From Streptomyces diastatochromogenes (lineage in GTDB: Bacteria; Actinomycetota; Actinomycetes; Streptomycetales; Streptomycetaceae), in contig NZ_MCGQ01000013.1 in the NCBI RefSeq assembly GCF_002242805.1, positions 254,540 through 318,539 on the forward strand: a stretch of DNA of 64,000 bases, given 5' to 3'. Of this stretch, positions 50,980 to 59,965 are shown one piece after another. The notes beneath the pieces were generated by a model that did no database searches, was not told the DNA's origin, and saw only the letters and a program-made list of their open reading frames with translations. Both the position numbers and the translations under genes were made by a program. The number at the start of each line of letters is the position of its first letter. Positions within the stretch are counted from its first letter, which is position 1.

Positions 50980-51360
50980 ATGGCCGTGGCATTCAAGGTG
51001 ACCGGCGTCGAACAGGGCGAGTGGGCCGTCCTCCGGGTGTCCGGGGAACTGGACCTGATGACCTCGCCGGTGCTGCGGCAACGGGTGCACGACGTGGTCG
51101 CCGAGGGCCACCACAGTCTGATCCTGGACCTCTCCGAGGTCTTCTTCTGCGACTCCAGCGGGGTCGGTGTCCTGGTCGCCGCCCGGCGGCTGATCCGCTC
51201 CTGCCAGGGCCGGCTGCGGCTGATCCTGCCGGACCGGGGCGCGGACGAGGGCTCGCACGTCAACCGGGTCCTCGGCGCGCTCGGTGTCCGCCGCCTCTTC
51301 GACGTGCGCCCCGACGTCGAGTCCGCCACCGCCGACGAGGCTGATCCCCTCTCGGCCTGA
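50980..51360 (+). CDS. STAS-domain anti-anti-sigma factor
   Basis: 126 residues. SpoIIAA-like: WAVLRVSGELDLMTSPVLRQRV, SLILDLSEVFFCDSSGVGVL with the phosphorylatable Ser59/Ser60 in DSSG, then ARRLIRSCQGRLRLIL. By synteny SCO4410. It would bind an anti-sigma and release a sigma when unphosphorylated. ATG 50980 with CGGAGGGGC upstream. The RsbW-type ATPase at 57295 is a possible kinase partner, though not adjacent. Confidence 0.92.
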   Translation: MAVAFKVTGVEQGEWAVLRVSGELDLMTSPVLRQRVHDVVAEGHHSLILDLSEVFFCDSSGVGVLVAARRLIRSCQGRLRLILPDRGADEGSHVNRVLGALGVRRLFDVRPDVESATADEADPLSA

Positions 51361-51506
51361 GCCCCGCCGCGCCGCCGCCACAAGGTTGTCGCGGAATTCC
51401 CCCGGTCTTGGCACAACCCTCGCTTTCTCGCCACTTCCCCGCCTCCCGCGACGTACGCTCCGTGCCAGATCCACCCCCACGTCAACGTAAGGCGGCCCGA
51501 ACAGAC

Positions 51507-52019
51507 ATGGTCAGCACCGAGTACGAGCGCAGGATCGCCGCCCGGTTCGCCACCTTCGACCAGGACGGCAACGGCTACATCGACCGCGAGGACTTCAACG
51601 CGGCGGCCAAGGCGCTGCTCGCCGAGTTCGACGTCGCCGCCCGCTCCGACAAGGGGCAGGCGCTGTACGCCGGTGCGGAGGCCTTCTGGCAGGGAATGGC
51701 GGGCATCGCCGACCGGGACGGCGACCAGCGCATCACCCGCGAGGAGTTCGTCACCGGCGCGGTCAAGCGCCTGCGTGACAACCCCGACCGCTTCGCCGAG
51801 ATCGCCCGCCCCTTCCTGCACGCGGCCCTGGCCGTCGCGGACCCCGACGCGGACGGCCACGCCACCCTCACCGACACCGCCCGCGTCCTGCGCGTCTTCC
51901 ACGTACCGGCCGACATCGCCCGCACCACCGCCACCGCACTCGACACGGACGGTGACGGCAGGATCGGCGAGTCGGAGGTCATCCCGGCGTTCGCGCGCTA
52001 CTTCACCGTCCCGGAGTAG
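51507..52019 (+). CDS. Four-EF-hand calcium-binding protein (calerythrin-like)
   Basis: 170 residues with four 12-residue calcium loops: DQDGNGYIDRED, DRDGDQRITREE, DPDADGHATLTD and DTDGDGRIGESE. Loop 3 has Asp rather than Glu at the last position (D), so its affinity may be lower. Length and order match Streptomyces/Saccharopolyspora calerythrin-type sensors. ATG 51507. Its end overlaps the end of the convergent ligase gene by 17 bp. Confidence 0.9.
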   Translation: MVSTEYERRIAARFATFDQDGNGYIDREDFNAAAKALLAEFDVAARSDKGQALYAGAEAFWQGMAGIADRDGDQRITREEFVTGAVKRLRDNPDRFAEIARPFLHAALAVADPDADGHATLTDTARVLRVFHVPADIARTTATALDTDGDGRIGESEVIPAFARYFTVPE

Positions 52020-53526
52020 GGGACGGCGGCTGCGAGAACCGCTCCCGCAGCTTGTACTTCAGCACCTTCCGCAGCGTCTCGTTCCGTGGAAGGGCCTCCA
52101 CCACCTCCAGCCGCTCCGGCAGCTTGTGGACGGACAGCCCTTGCGCGCGCAGGTACGAGACGACCTCGGGCAGCGTCAATCCGACGAATCCGGGCGGTTG
52201 TTCGATCACCGCGCAGACCAGCTCCCCGCGCTCCGGGTCCGGCAGTCCGATCACCGCCACGTCCCCCACGCCCGGATGTGCGGCCAGCAGGTCCTCGATC
52301 TCCTTGGCCGAGATGTTCTCACCCTTGCGGATGATCACGTCCTTGAGCCGGCCGGTGAGCACGAGGTGCCCGGAGTCGGTGACATGGCCCAGGTCGCCGG
52401 TGCGCAGGAAGCCCTCCGGGTCGAAGGCCGCGGCCGTCTGGCTCGGGTCCAGGTAGCCCTGGCAGACGGCCTCGCCGCGCAGGCGGACCTCGCCGTCGAC
52501 GATCCGTATCTCCATGCCCTGCGGTGGGCGTCCCTCGGTCGTCGCGAGGTTCTCGGGGGTGTCCTCGGGGTCCCCCATGGTGATCATCGGGACCTCGGTC
52601 ATGCCGTAGCCGTGGGTGAGCTGGACGTCCATCTCGCGGACGACGGAGTGGTAGACCTCCGGGGGCTTGGGGGCGCCGCCGCCCGCGAGGAGGCGCAGGG
52701 AGGGGATCACCTTCTCGCCCGGCTGCTTGCGCTGCTCGGTCAGGAACATCGAGTAGAACGCCGTCGAACCGCCGGCCACCGTGACCCCGTGCCGCCGGTA
52801 CTCCGCCAGCGCGTCCGGCAGGGCGAACTGCTCGAACATCACTGCCGGGAAGCCGTAGAGCAGGAGCATCACCGTGTAGTCGGGTCCGGCTATGTGCGCG
52901 TACGGGAACGCCATCGAGCCCACGTCGTCCGGTGTGAGGCGCAGTGCGTGGGCGAGGCAGGAGCCGCCCGCGATCAGGGAACGGTCCGTGTGCAGGACGC
53001 CCTTGGGGTCGGAGGTCGTGCCCGAGGTCCAGTAGATCCAGCGGACCGAGGTGCCGTCGGCGGGGGGAGCGGGGAGGGCGGACGGCTCGCCGTCGGGCAG
53101 GGTGTCGTACGCCTCGAAGACGCCCTTCGCGCCCAGCCGGCGGGCCATCGCCGTGTGGTCGTGGCCGCGCCAGACGCCCGGTACGGCGAAGAACTCGGCC
53201 CCGGACTCGCGCAGTGCGAAGCCGACCTCGCGGTCCCGGTAGAAGGGGATGACCGGCGTCTGTACGGCGCCCAGGCGGGCCAGGGCGAAGGAGAGCAGGG
53301 CCGTCTCGATACGGGTGGGCAGCTGCCAGGCGACCACCGTGCCGGGGCGGACGCCCATGCCGTACAGCCCCGCCGCGACCCGCTCGGCCCGCGCGCGCAG
53401 CTCGCCGAAGGTCAGCCGGCGGTCCGCCTGGAGGAGGACGGGGCGGTCGGGGGTGAGGTCGGCGCGGCGTACGACCAGGTCCCACAGCGTGCGGGAGGAA
53501 CTCAGGGAGTGCGGGCTCTCGTTCAC
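52003..53526 (-). CDS. Acyl-CoA synthetase (AMP-dependent ligase)
   Basis: 507 residues. ANL fold: WTSGTTSDPKGVLHTDRSL (ATP loop), FPYAHIAGPDYTVMLLL, HGYGMTEVPM, GFLRTGDLGHVTDSGHLVLTGRLKDVIIRKGENISAKEIE, and the catalytic Lys in LRKVLKYKLRERF. Activates a carboxylic acid, substrate unknown. GTG 53526 is chosen because AGGGGG lies just upstream; ATG 53565 has none and would overlap the operator at 53568. Divergent from the amidohydrolase operon under a shared TetR-type palindrome. Confidence 0.88.
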   Translation of the reverse strand: MNESPHSLSSSRTLWDLVVRRADLTPDRPVLLQADRRLTFGELRARAERVAAGLYGMGVRPGTVVAWQLPTRIETALLSFALARLGAVQTPVIPFYRDREVGFALRESGAEFFAVPGVWRGHDHTAMARRLGAKGVFEAYDTLPDGEPSALPAPPADGTSVRWIYWTSGTTSDPKGVLHTDRSLIAGGSCLAHALRLTPDDVGSMAFPYAHIAGPDYTVMLLLYGFPAVMFEQFALPDALAEYRRHGVTVAGGSTAFYSMFLTEQRKQPGEKVIPSLRLLAGGGAPKPPEVYHSVVREMDVQLTHGYGMTEVPMITMGDPEDTPENLATTEGRPPQGMEIRIVDGEVRLRGEAVCQGYLDPSQTAAAFDPEGFLRTGDLGHVTDSGHLVLTGRLKDVIIRKGENISAKEIEDLLAAHPGVGDVAVIGLPDPERGELVCAVIEQPPGFVGLTLPEVVSYLRAQGLSVHKLPERLEVVEALPRNETLRKVLKYKLRERFSQPPSPTPGR

Positions 53527-53567
53527 GTGTGCCCCCTGCTTGGCTGACGACTCGTCAGGTGCCATGC

Positions 53568-53588
53568 TATCTGACGGACCATCAGATA
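53568..53588. promoter_or_regulatory. TetR-type operator TATCTGA-N7-TCAGATA
   Basis: 21-bp dyad TATCTGACGGACCATCAGATA between the divergent ligase and amidohydrolase genes. On the minus strand its core TCTGATGGTCCGTCAGA matches the site at 58983-58999 at 15 of 17 positions. The pair probably marks one regulon. Confidence 0.7.
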
Positions 53589-53611
53589 AGTACTGTCCGG
53601 CGGAGGGGACC

Positions 53612-54817
53612 ATGGCGAACGAACTGCCCCGCATCATCAGCGTCGACGACCACGTGATCGAGCCCGCCCACCTCTTCGAGACCTGGCTGCCGGCGAAGTA
53701 CCGGGACCGGGGTCCCAAGCCGCTGACCGCCGGGATCGGGGAGCTGGCGTACGTGGCCGGGAAGTACCAGATCACCATGGACCCGGACGGCCAGCCGACG
53801 GACTGGTGGATCTACGAGGACCTGAAGTTCCCGTACAAGCGCAACATCGCCGCCGTCGGCTTCGACCGGGACGAGATGACCCTGGAGGGGATCACCAGGG
53901 AGCAGATGCGGCGCGGCTGCTGGGATCCCAAGGCGCGCCTCGAGGACATGGACCTCAACCACGTCGAGGCCAGCCTCTGCTTCCCGACCTTCCCGCGCTT
54001 CTGCGGGCAGACCTTCGCCGAGGCGCACGACAAGGAGGTCGCGCTCGCCTGTGTGCGCGCCTACAACGACTGGATGGTGGAGGAGTGGTGCGGGGGCAGC
54101 GCGGGACGGCTGATCCCGCTGTGCCTCATTCCGCTGTGGGACGTGGAGCTGGCCGTCGCGGAGATCCGGCGCAACGCCGCGCGGGGGGTGCGCGCGGTGA
54201 CCTTCTCCGAGATCCCCACCTATCTCGGGCTGCCGTCCATCCACTCCGGCTACTGGGACCCGTTCTTCGCGGTGTGCCAGGAGACCGGGACCGTCGTCAA
54301 CATGCACATCGGCAGCAGCTCGCAGATGCCCGCCGCCTCCCCGGACGCACCGCCCGCCGTCCAGGCCTCGCTCAGCTTCAACAACGCGATGGCCTCGATG
54401 ATGGACTACCTATTCAGCGGGGTGCTGGTGAAGTTCCCCACCCTCAAACTCGCCTACTCCGAAGGGCAGATGGGCTGGATCCCGTACGCCCTGGAGCGCG
54501 CCGACGACGTATGGGAGGAGCACCGCGCCTGGGGCGGGGTGCGCGATCTGATCCCGGAGCCGCCGTCGACGTACTACTACCGGCAGATCTTCTGCTGCTT
54601 CTTCCGTGACAAGCACGGGGTCGCGTCCCTGGACGTCGTCGGCCGCGACAACGCCACCTTCGAGACCGACTACCCGCACGTCGACTCGACCTTCCCGCAC
54701 ACCAAGGAGGTCGCCCTCGACCATGTGAAGGGCCTCGACGACGAGACCGTGTACAAGCTGATGCGGGGCAACGCCATCCGCATGCTGGACCTGGACTTCG
54801 ACAAGAAGACCTCGTGA
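53612..54817 (+). CDS. Amidohydrolase (LigY/ACMSD-type)
   Basis: 401 residues. Opens ISVDDHVIEPAHLFETWLP (first metal motif: Asp-His), then a TIM-barrel body with CLIPLWDVELAVAEI, VVNMHIGSSSQMP (His), KLAYSEGQMGWIPY, and the end FETDYPHVDSTFPHT (metal Asp/His). Family members decarboxylate or hydrate aromatic/acyl acids. ATG 53612 with GGAGGGGAC upstream. First of a coupled trio with two acyl-CoA dehydrogenases, so it may act on a CoA- or acid-linked catabolic intermediate. Confidence 0.85.
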   Translation: MANELPRIISVDDHVIEPAHLFETWLPAKYRDRGPKPLTAGIGELAYVAGKYQITMDPDGQPTDWWIYEDLKFPYKRNIAAVGFDRDEMTLEGITREQMRRGCWDPKARLEDMDLNHVEASLCFPTFPRFCGQTFAEAHDKEVALACVRAYNDWMVEEWCGGSAGRLIPLCLIPLWDVELAVAEIRRNAARGVRAVTFSEIPTYLGLPSIHSGYWDPFFAVCQETGTVVNMHIGSSSQMPAASPDAPPAVQASLSFNNAMASMMDYLFSGVLVKFPTLKLAYSEGQMGWIPYALERADDVWEEHRAWGGVRDLIPEPPSTYYYRQIFCCFFRDKHGVASLDVVGRDNATFETDYPHVDSTFPHTKEVALDHVKGLDDETVYKLMRGNAIRMLDLDFDKKTS

Positions 54818-55950
54818 TGGACCTCTCGTACACGCCCGAGGAGGAGGAGTTCCGGGCCCGGCTGCGGGAGTGGCTGGCCAAGGTGCTGCCCGCCCTGCCC
54901 GCGGCGCCGTCCCCGGCCGACTGGCCCGGCCGCCGCGCCCACGACCTCGGCTGGCAGCGGATGTTGTACGACGCCGGGTACGCCGACGTCCACTGGGACT
55001 CCTCCCCGACCACGCGGCTGATCTTCCTGGAGGAGACGGAGCGGGCGGGCGCGCCCTACGTGGGCGCGAACTTCGTCGGGCTGCTGCACGCCGGGCCGAC
55101 CATCGCCGCCGAGGGCACCCGGGAGCAACGGGAGCGCTGGCTGCCGCCGATCCTGCGCGGGGACGAGGTGTGGTGCCAGGGGTTCAGCGAACCGGACGCC
55201 GGGTCCGACCTCGCCGCGCTGCGCACACGCGCGCGCAGGGACGGCGACGACTACGTGGTGAGCGGGTCCAAGATCTGGACCTCGCAAGCCGAGGTAGCCG
55301 ACTGGTGCGAGCTGTTGGTGCGGACCGACCCGGAGGCGCCGAAGCACCGCGGCATCACCTGGCTGGCCATGCCGATGGACGCCGAGGGCATCACCGTACG
55401 GCCGCTGCGCACGCTCGCCGGGTCGGCGGAGTTCGCCGAGGTGTTCCTGGACGAGGTCCGGGTGCCGGTCGGCAACCGGGTCGGGGCGGAGAACGACGGC
55501 TGGCGCGTGACCATGGTGACGCTCTCCTTCGAGCGCGGCACGGCCTTCGTCGGCGAGGTCGTCGCCTGCCGCCGGGTGCTCGGCGAACTCGCCCGCACCG
55601 CGCGGGGGAACGGCCGCTGGGACGATCCCGTGCTGCGCCGGCGGCTCGGGCGGCTCAACGCGGAGTTCCGGGCGCTGTGGCGGCTGACCCAGTGGAACGT
55701 GAGCGAGGCGGAGGCGAGCGGCGGGGTGCCGGGCGTCGGGGGTTCGGTTTTCAAACTGAGGTACTCGCACGCCCGTCAGGAGCTGTACGACACCGCCGCC
55801 GAGGTGCTCGGCCCCGACTGTCTCGACCTGGACCGGCCCTGGGTCCTCGACCGGCTCTCCTCGCTGTCGTACACCATCGCCGCCGGCACCTCGCAGATCC
55901 AGCGCAACATCGTCGCCGAGCGCATCCTCGGCCTGCCGAAGGGACGGTGA
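54817..55950 (+). CDS. Acyl-CoA dehydrogenase, large-type
   Basis: 377 residues. DLSYTPEEEEFRARLREWL lead, WCQGFSEPDAGSDLAALRTRA, KIWTSQAEVADWCELLVRT, NDGWRVTMVTLSFERGTA, ending SYTIAAGTSQIQRNIVAERILGLPKGR. It retains FAD and substrate motifs. ATG 54817 overlaps the amidohydrolase stop; GTG 54814 is an alternative. It overlaps the next dehydrogenase gene, a two-subunit pattern seen in actinobacterial ACAD pairs that oxidise steroid or branched side chains. Confidence 0.88.
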   Translation: MDLSYTPEEEEFRARLREWLAKVLPALPAAPSPADWPGRRAHDLGWQRMLYDAGYADVHWDSSPTTRLIFLEETERAGAPYVGANFVGLLHAGPTIAAEGTREQRERWLPPILRGDEVWCQGFSEPDAGSDLAALRTRARRDGDDYVVSGSKIWTSQAEVADWCELLVRTDPEAPKHRGITWLAMPMDAEGITVRPLRTLAGSAEFAEVFLDEVRVPVGNRVGAENDGWRVTMVTLSFERGTAFVGEVVACRRVLGELARTARGNGRWDDPVLRRRLGRLNAEFRALWRLTQWNVSEAEASGGVPGVGGSVFKLRYSHARQELYDTAAEVLGPDCLDLDRPWVLDRLSSLSYTIAAGTSQIQRNIVAERILGLPKGR

Positions 55951-56825
55951 CCGTGCGCTTCCGACTCACCGAGGAGCAGCGGGCGTTGCGGGCCGGGGTG
56001 CGGCAGCTGCTGGAGCGCCGGTTCGGCGCGGACGCGCTGCGGGCGGCCGTGGCCCGGCCCGGGCACCTGGACCGGGACCTGTGGCGGGAGCTGGGCGCGG
56101 CGGGCCTGTTCGCGCTGCGGCTGCCGGAGGAGGCGGGCGGGGTCGGCCTCGGGCTGCCGGAGGCGGTGCTGGTCTTCGAGGAGACAGGGCGCGCCCTGCT
56201 GCCGGGGCCCGTACTGGCCACCCACCTCGCCGCCGGGACCGTACCCGGGGCGGCCGCCGGGGAGACCGTGGTGGCCCGCGTGGACGGCCCTCTGGTGGAG
56301 TGGCTGGGCGCGGCGGACACCGTGTGCGGGGACGCCTCCGGTGCCGTACCCCTGCGCTCGGTGGACCCGCTGACGCCTCTGCACCGCGTCCGCGGCGACG
56401 ACGTCGGCGCGCCGGACCCGGAGGCCGTGCTCCTCACCGCCGCCGAGCAGCTCGGCACGGCCACGCGCGCGTGCGAGCTGGCCGTGCAACACGCCCGGGC
56501 TCGTGAGCAGTTCGGGCAGCCGATCGGGGCCTTCCAGGCAGTCAAACACCTGTGCGCCGACCTGCTGGTGCGTGCCGAGACGGCCCGGGCGGCGGTCTAC
56601 GCCGCCGCGTTGACCGCCGACCCCGCCGACATCGCCGCGGCCCGGCTGCTCGCCGACGAGGCCGCCGTGCGCGGGGCCCGCGACTGCCTCCAGGTGCACG
56701 GTGGCATGGGCTTCACCTGGGAGGCCGAGGTCCATCTGCATCTCAAACGGGCCTGGGCGCGGGCCCAGCGTGGCGGGGGGAGCACGGAGAGTGAGGAAGT
56801 GCTTGCCGCCGACCTGGTGGCCTGA
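55947..56825 (+). CDS. Acyl-CoA dehydrogenase, short partner
   Basis: 292 residues, shorter than a full ACAD and missing the usual N-terminal TEPxAGS-style block, while keeping the C-terminal helices (VQHARAREQFGQPIGAFQAVKHLCADLL; LQVHGGMGFTWEAEVHLHLKRAWA). This matches the small subunit of heteromeric ACADs such as the ChsE-type alpha2beta2 enzymes, where the catalytic base and FAD site are split between subunits. GTG 55947 overlaps the large subunit stop. Confidence 0.82.
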   Translation: MTVRFRLTEEQRALRAGVRQLLERRFGADALRAAVARPGHLDRDLWRELGAAGLFALRLPEEAGGVGLGLPEAVLVFEETGRALLPGPVLATHLAAGTVPGAAAGETVVARVDGPLVEWLGAADTVCGDASGAVPLRSVDPLTPLHRVRGDDVGAPDPEAVLLTAAEQLGTATRACELAVQHARAREQFGQPIGAFQAVKHLCADLLVRAETARAAVYAAALTADPADIAAARLLADEAAVRGARDCLQVHGGMGFTWEAEVHLHLKRAWARAQRGGGSTESEEVLAADLVA

Positions 56826-57294
56826 CCGCAGGGCGGCGCGCTCAACTGGGCTGCCCGGAAAGCCGTGGCCCAAGATGTCGCGGATCGTGGCGTACCGGAA
56901 TCACGGAGCGTTGATACCGGGTTGTGTCCTATGCGTGACCCGTCACGTCCTGGAGTCGGCGTCCCGCTCCGGTACCTTCTGTGGGATGCGAGTGGCCACG
57001 AGCACGAACCGTGCCGGTGATGCCCCGTGGGTGAGGCCGGAGCTGGCCTGTTCGACTCCCCGCAACGAGCGTCGCACAGTATGCCGCACGGGTACTCCTT
57101 CGCGCTGGAATATGCCCGAAGCGCTTGTTGGGGTGACTGTACGTCAACCATGCTGTCTTTCAAGGGATTCACGTTCCGTGACCCTTGCTCTGGCTGTTGT
57201 TCTGGCCATGCAGAAAATGGCTACGATCGTGGCCCTCGTCGCGGTGAGTGCGTGGCGCGAGGTCATGTGTCCGCCGGTTCGGATGGTGTGAGCG
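56826..57294. other. 469-bp gap, no convincing gene
   Basis: Between the short ACAD gene and the RsbW-type gene. The middle (about 57120-57230) is more AT-rich than its surroundings, and TTGTTC (57197-57202) with TACGAT (57222-57227) could be a promoter with a long 19-bp spacer. No good coding frame or repeat was seen. Confidence 0.5.
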
Positions 57295-57774
57295 GTGCAG
57301 GTACTTCAGGTGCAGCTGGAAGTCCGGCCCGACCCCGCAGAGGTGGGGCGAGCCCGGAGGTGGGCCCGGTCGCGCCTGGCCGGGTCCGGTATAGAGGCCG
57401 ACGAGCCGCTCGCCGAGACGCTGATCCTGCTCGTCTCCGAACTGGTCACCAACGCCGTGGTGCACACCGGCTGTCCGGCCGTGCTGCGGCTGTCCCTGCC
57501 CGCGGGCGCGGTCGAATCCGCCACCGTCCGCCTGGAGGTGGCCGACACCAGCTCCCGCGCGCCCGTCCCGCGCTGCGCCGGCGGTGACGCCACCGGCGGC
57601 CGGGGCCTGGCGCTCGTCGACTGCCTCGCCGACCGCTGGGGCTGGCGTCCCGAGGGCTCCGGCAAGAGCATCTGGTGCGAGCTGGACCGCTGTTCGCAGC
57701 CCCGGGAGGGCGCAGCGGTGGCGTACGGGGGCGGACGGTCCGCGTGCGAGGACTTCGCGTTCGAAGCGGTCTAG
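57295..57774 (+). CDS. RsbW-type anti-sigma serine kinase/ATPase
   Basis: 159 residues. HATPase_c_2 fold: LAETLILLVSELVTNAVVHT (N-box with SELVTNAV), VRLEVADTSSRAP (G1), GGRGLALVDCLADRWGWRP (G2). These small proteins bind a sigma factor or phosphorylate STAS partners. Many exist per Streptomyces genome; the partner is unknown. GTG 57295; GTG 57310 is possible. Confidence 0.85.
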   Translation: MQVLQVQLEVRPDPAEVGRARRWARSRLAGSGIEADEPLAETLILLVSELVTNAVVHTGCPAVLRLSLPAGAVESATVRLEVADTSSRAPVPRCAGGDATGGRGLALVDCLADRWGWRPEGSGKSIWCELDRCSQPREGAAVAYGGGRSACEDFAFEAV

Positions 57775-58007
57775 GCCCCGGTGTGCCGTGCGCCGGGGGT
57801 GCATCCGTGCGCGGTCGTCATGAATCGGGCGTACGTCATGAATCGCCGTATCGGTGTTGACGGCTTGTGACTGTTTGAACACGCTTGTGGGCAACGATTC
57901 GCCGCGAGGGGACGGCGAGGGCCCGGTGGCGGCGGTCCTCGTCGAGTGTGGGTCGCACCGGGTGGCGGCGCGTGGACGACACAGGGGGGCGCGCCGCCAA
58001 CCGGATT
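57775..58007. other. Gap with a 12-bp direct repeat
   Basis: CGTCATGAATCG occurs at 57816-57827 and 57834-57845, 18 bp apart. No gene seen. TTGACG at 57858 could be a -35 element but leads to no gene on the plus strand. Confidence 0.4.
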
Positions 58008-58934
58008 TCACAGCACGGCGATCGGTGCCACGGGTGTCCCCGTCGCGCCGACGAACGGCTCCGGCATCGCCGACAGCAGGAACGCGTACCGGCCCGCTTC
58101 TCCACAGGCTGTGGACAACTCTTCGAGATTCCAGTTCTGACCCTGGAGCATCCCCATCTCCACCAGGTCCAGCGCGTGCACCGGCAGCCATAGATTCTCG
58201 ATCTCGGGCGGAAAGATCTCAAATGTGAGCGTGTCGTTCGCGACTGCGGCCACATCGCGCGCGTGGAACCACTCCGGGCAGCGCACCGACAGCCCCGGCG
58301 ACGGATAGCCGTACCCGTGCTTGTCCCCCGTCAGATACACCTGCACCTGCCCGGTCCGCACCAGGACCACGTCCCCGGCCCGCACCCGCACCCCGCCGAA
58401 CTCCTCCGCCGCCGCCAGGTCCTCCGGCGTGACCGCGTGCCCACCCGCCAGCCGGTCCACGCCACGCGCGCGTGCCACGTCCAGCAGCACCCCGCGCGAG
58501 ACGATGTGCCGCGCCTTGTCGATGCCGCTGAACTCTGCGCCCGTGTGCGCGGTGACCGTGTGCGCCGGGCGGCCGTTGTAGAGCTTCCCCGAGTGCGAGA
58601 CATGGGTCAGCGCGTCCCAGTGGGTGCCCGCCTGCAGCCCCATGGTCACCGCGTCGTCGCTGCACGCCACCGTGCCCGGCCCGAACAGCTCCTGGTTGAT
58701 CTGCACCATCGCGTGCAGCGGATTGACCCGCCCCGGGATCATCCCGGTCTGCACGCCGTCCTGCTGGAGCGGCAGGGCGAGGGGGACCCGCCGGCCCGCG
58801 CGTACACAGGCGACGGCCTCACGGACGACCTCGTCGGTGATCAGGTTCAGGGTGCCGATCTCGTCGTCCTCCCCCCAACGCCCCCAGTTGTTCACGCGCT
58901 TGGCGATCTCATGGAACTCGGCGGGCAGTGACAT
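58008..58934 (-). CDS. Cyclase family protein (kynurenine formamidase fold)
   Basis: 308 residues. Metal-binding motif of the family seen as QAGTHWDALTHVSHSGKLYNG (HxGTHxDxxxH type); also LNLITDEVVREAV and LRTGQVQ-like LVRTGQVQVYL and the HALDLVEMGM end. Family members hydrolyse formyl- or acyl-amide/lactone bonds in aromatic or terpenoid pathways. ATG 58934 with GGGGAGGCA upstream. Divergent from the SDR-ACAD-ADH genes under the second TetR-type palindrome. Confidence 0.85.
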   Translation of the reverse strand: MSLPAEFHEIAKRVNNWGRWGEDDEIGTLNLITDEVVREAVACVRAGRRVPLALPLQQDGVQTGMIPGRVNPLHAMVQINQELFGPGTVACSDDAVTMGLQAGTHWDALTHVSHSGKLYNGRPAHTVTAHTGAEFSGIDKARHIVSRGVLLDVARARGVDRLAGGHAVTPEDLAAAEEFGGVRVRAGDVVLVRTGQVQVYLTGDKHGYGYPSPGLSVRCPEWFHARDVAAVANDTLTFEIFPPEIENLWLPVHALDLVEMGMLQGQNWNLEELSTACGEAGRYAFLLSAMPEPFVGATGTPVAPIAVL

Positions 58935-58982
58935 CCGGTGCCTCCCCGGGGCTTGTGTCCGCACATCCGACGCGCCATAAAA

Positions 58983-58999
58983 TCTAACGGTCCGTCAGA
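58983..58999. promoter_or_regulatory. TetR-type operator TCTAACGGTCCGTCAGA
   Basis: 17-bp dyad between the cyclase and SDR genes, matching the core at 53570-53586 at 15 of 17 positions. It lies just upstream of both divergent starts. Confidence 0.7.
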
Positions 59000-59020
59000 A
59001 ACCGCGGGAAGGGGCCGGAC

Positions 59021-59932
59021 GTGGGGAACTTCTTGGCAGGCAAGGTGGTCGCCGTGACGGGCGCCGGACGGGGCATCGGGCGGGCGGTGGCGCGGGCGGC
59101 CGCCGCGGAGGGGGCGAAGGTCGTCGTCAATGACTACGGCGTCTCCACGGACGGCACCTCGCCCACGAGCGAGGTCGCCGAGGCCGTCGTCAAGGAGATC
59201 GAGGCGGCAGGGGGCGAGGCGGTCGCTGTTGCCGATGACATCTCGACCATGGCGGGCGGGCAGCGGGTCGTCGATACGGCTCTGTCCTCGTACGGCCGTA
59301 TCGACGGGGTTGTGTGTGTGGCCGGGATTCTGCGTGAGCGGATGCTGTTCAACATGTCCGAGGAGGAGTGGGATCCCGTGGTCGCCACCCACCTCAAGGG
59401 CACGTTCACGGTGTTCCGGGCCGCCTCGGCGGTGATGCGGAAGCAGCGGGCGGGGACGCTGATCGGGTTCACCAGCGGCAACCATCAGGGATCCGTGTCG
59501 CAGGCCAACTACAGCGCGGCCAAGGGCGGGATCATCTCGCTGGTCCGTAGCGCGGCGCTGGGGCTGAACAAGTACGGGGTCACCGCGAATGCGGTCGCCC
59601 CCGTGGCGCGTACGCGGATGTCGGCCGGTGTTCCCATGGAGCTGAAGGAGATCGGGGAGCCGGAGGATGTGGCCGCGCTGGTGGTGTATCTGCTGTCGGA
59701 CGCGGCGAAGGGGCATGGCGTCACCGGGCAGGTGTACACGGTTGCCGGTCCGAAGATCGCGGTGTGGGCTCAGCCGCGGGAACTCCGTGCGATTTACGGG
59801 GAGGGCGCCTGGACGCCGGAGCGGATCGCGGAGTTTCTGCCGGGGTCGGTGGGGGTGGATCCGATGCCGATGCTTTTGCAGTTGGAGGCGATGGAGAGGG
59901 CTGCGCGGGATGGCGAGCGGCCTAACGCCTAA
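59021..59932 (+). CDS. SDR dehydrogenase, HSD17B4/3-hydroxyacyl-type
   Basis: 303 residues, longer than a basic SDR. TGAGRGIGRAVA (NAD site), NDYG after the second strand (NAD-type acidic/Asp), VAGILRERMLFNM, catalytic Ser in FTSGNH, Tyr and Lys in ANYSAAKGG, PVARTRM. The C-terminal extension (WAQPRELRAIYGEGAWTPERIAEFL) is that of (3R)-hydroxyacyl-CoA-dehydrogenase-like members. GTG 59021. Leads the three-gene unit with the ACAD and ADH. Confidence 0.88.
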   Translation: MGNFLAGKVVAVTGAGRGIGRAVARAAAAEGAKVVVNDYGVSTDGTSPTSEVAEAVVKEIEAAGGEAVAVADDISTMAGGQRVVDTALSSYGRIDGVVCVAGILRERMLFNMSEEEWDPVVATHLKGTFTVFRAASAVMRKQRAGTLIGFTSGNHQGSVSQANYSAAKGGIISLVRSAALGLNKYGVTANAVAPVARTRMSAGVPMELKEIGEPEDVAALVVYLLSDAAKGHGVTGQVYTVAGPKIAVWAQPRELRAIYGEGAWTPERIAEFLPGSVGVDPMPMLLQLEAMERAARDGERPNA

Positions 59933-59965
59933 GAGCTACGCGGTCGGTGCTGAGAGGAGAGGCCC

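Noticed and set aside
56985..57070. Possible tRNA T-arm-like TGTTCGACTCCCC
   Set aside because: No matching acceptor, D or anticodon stems could be built around it.
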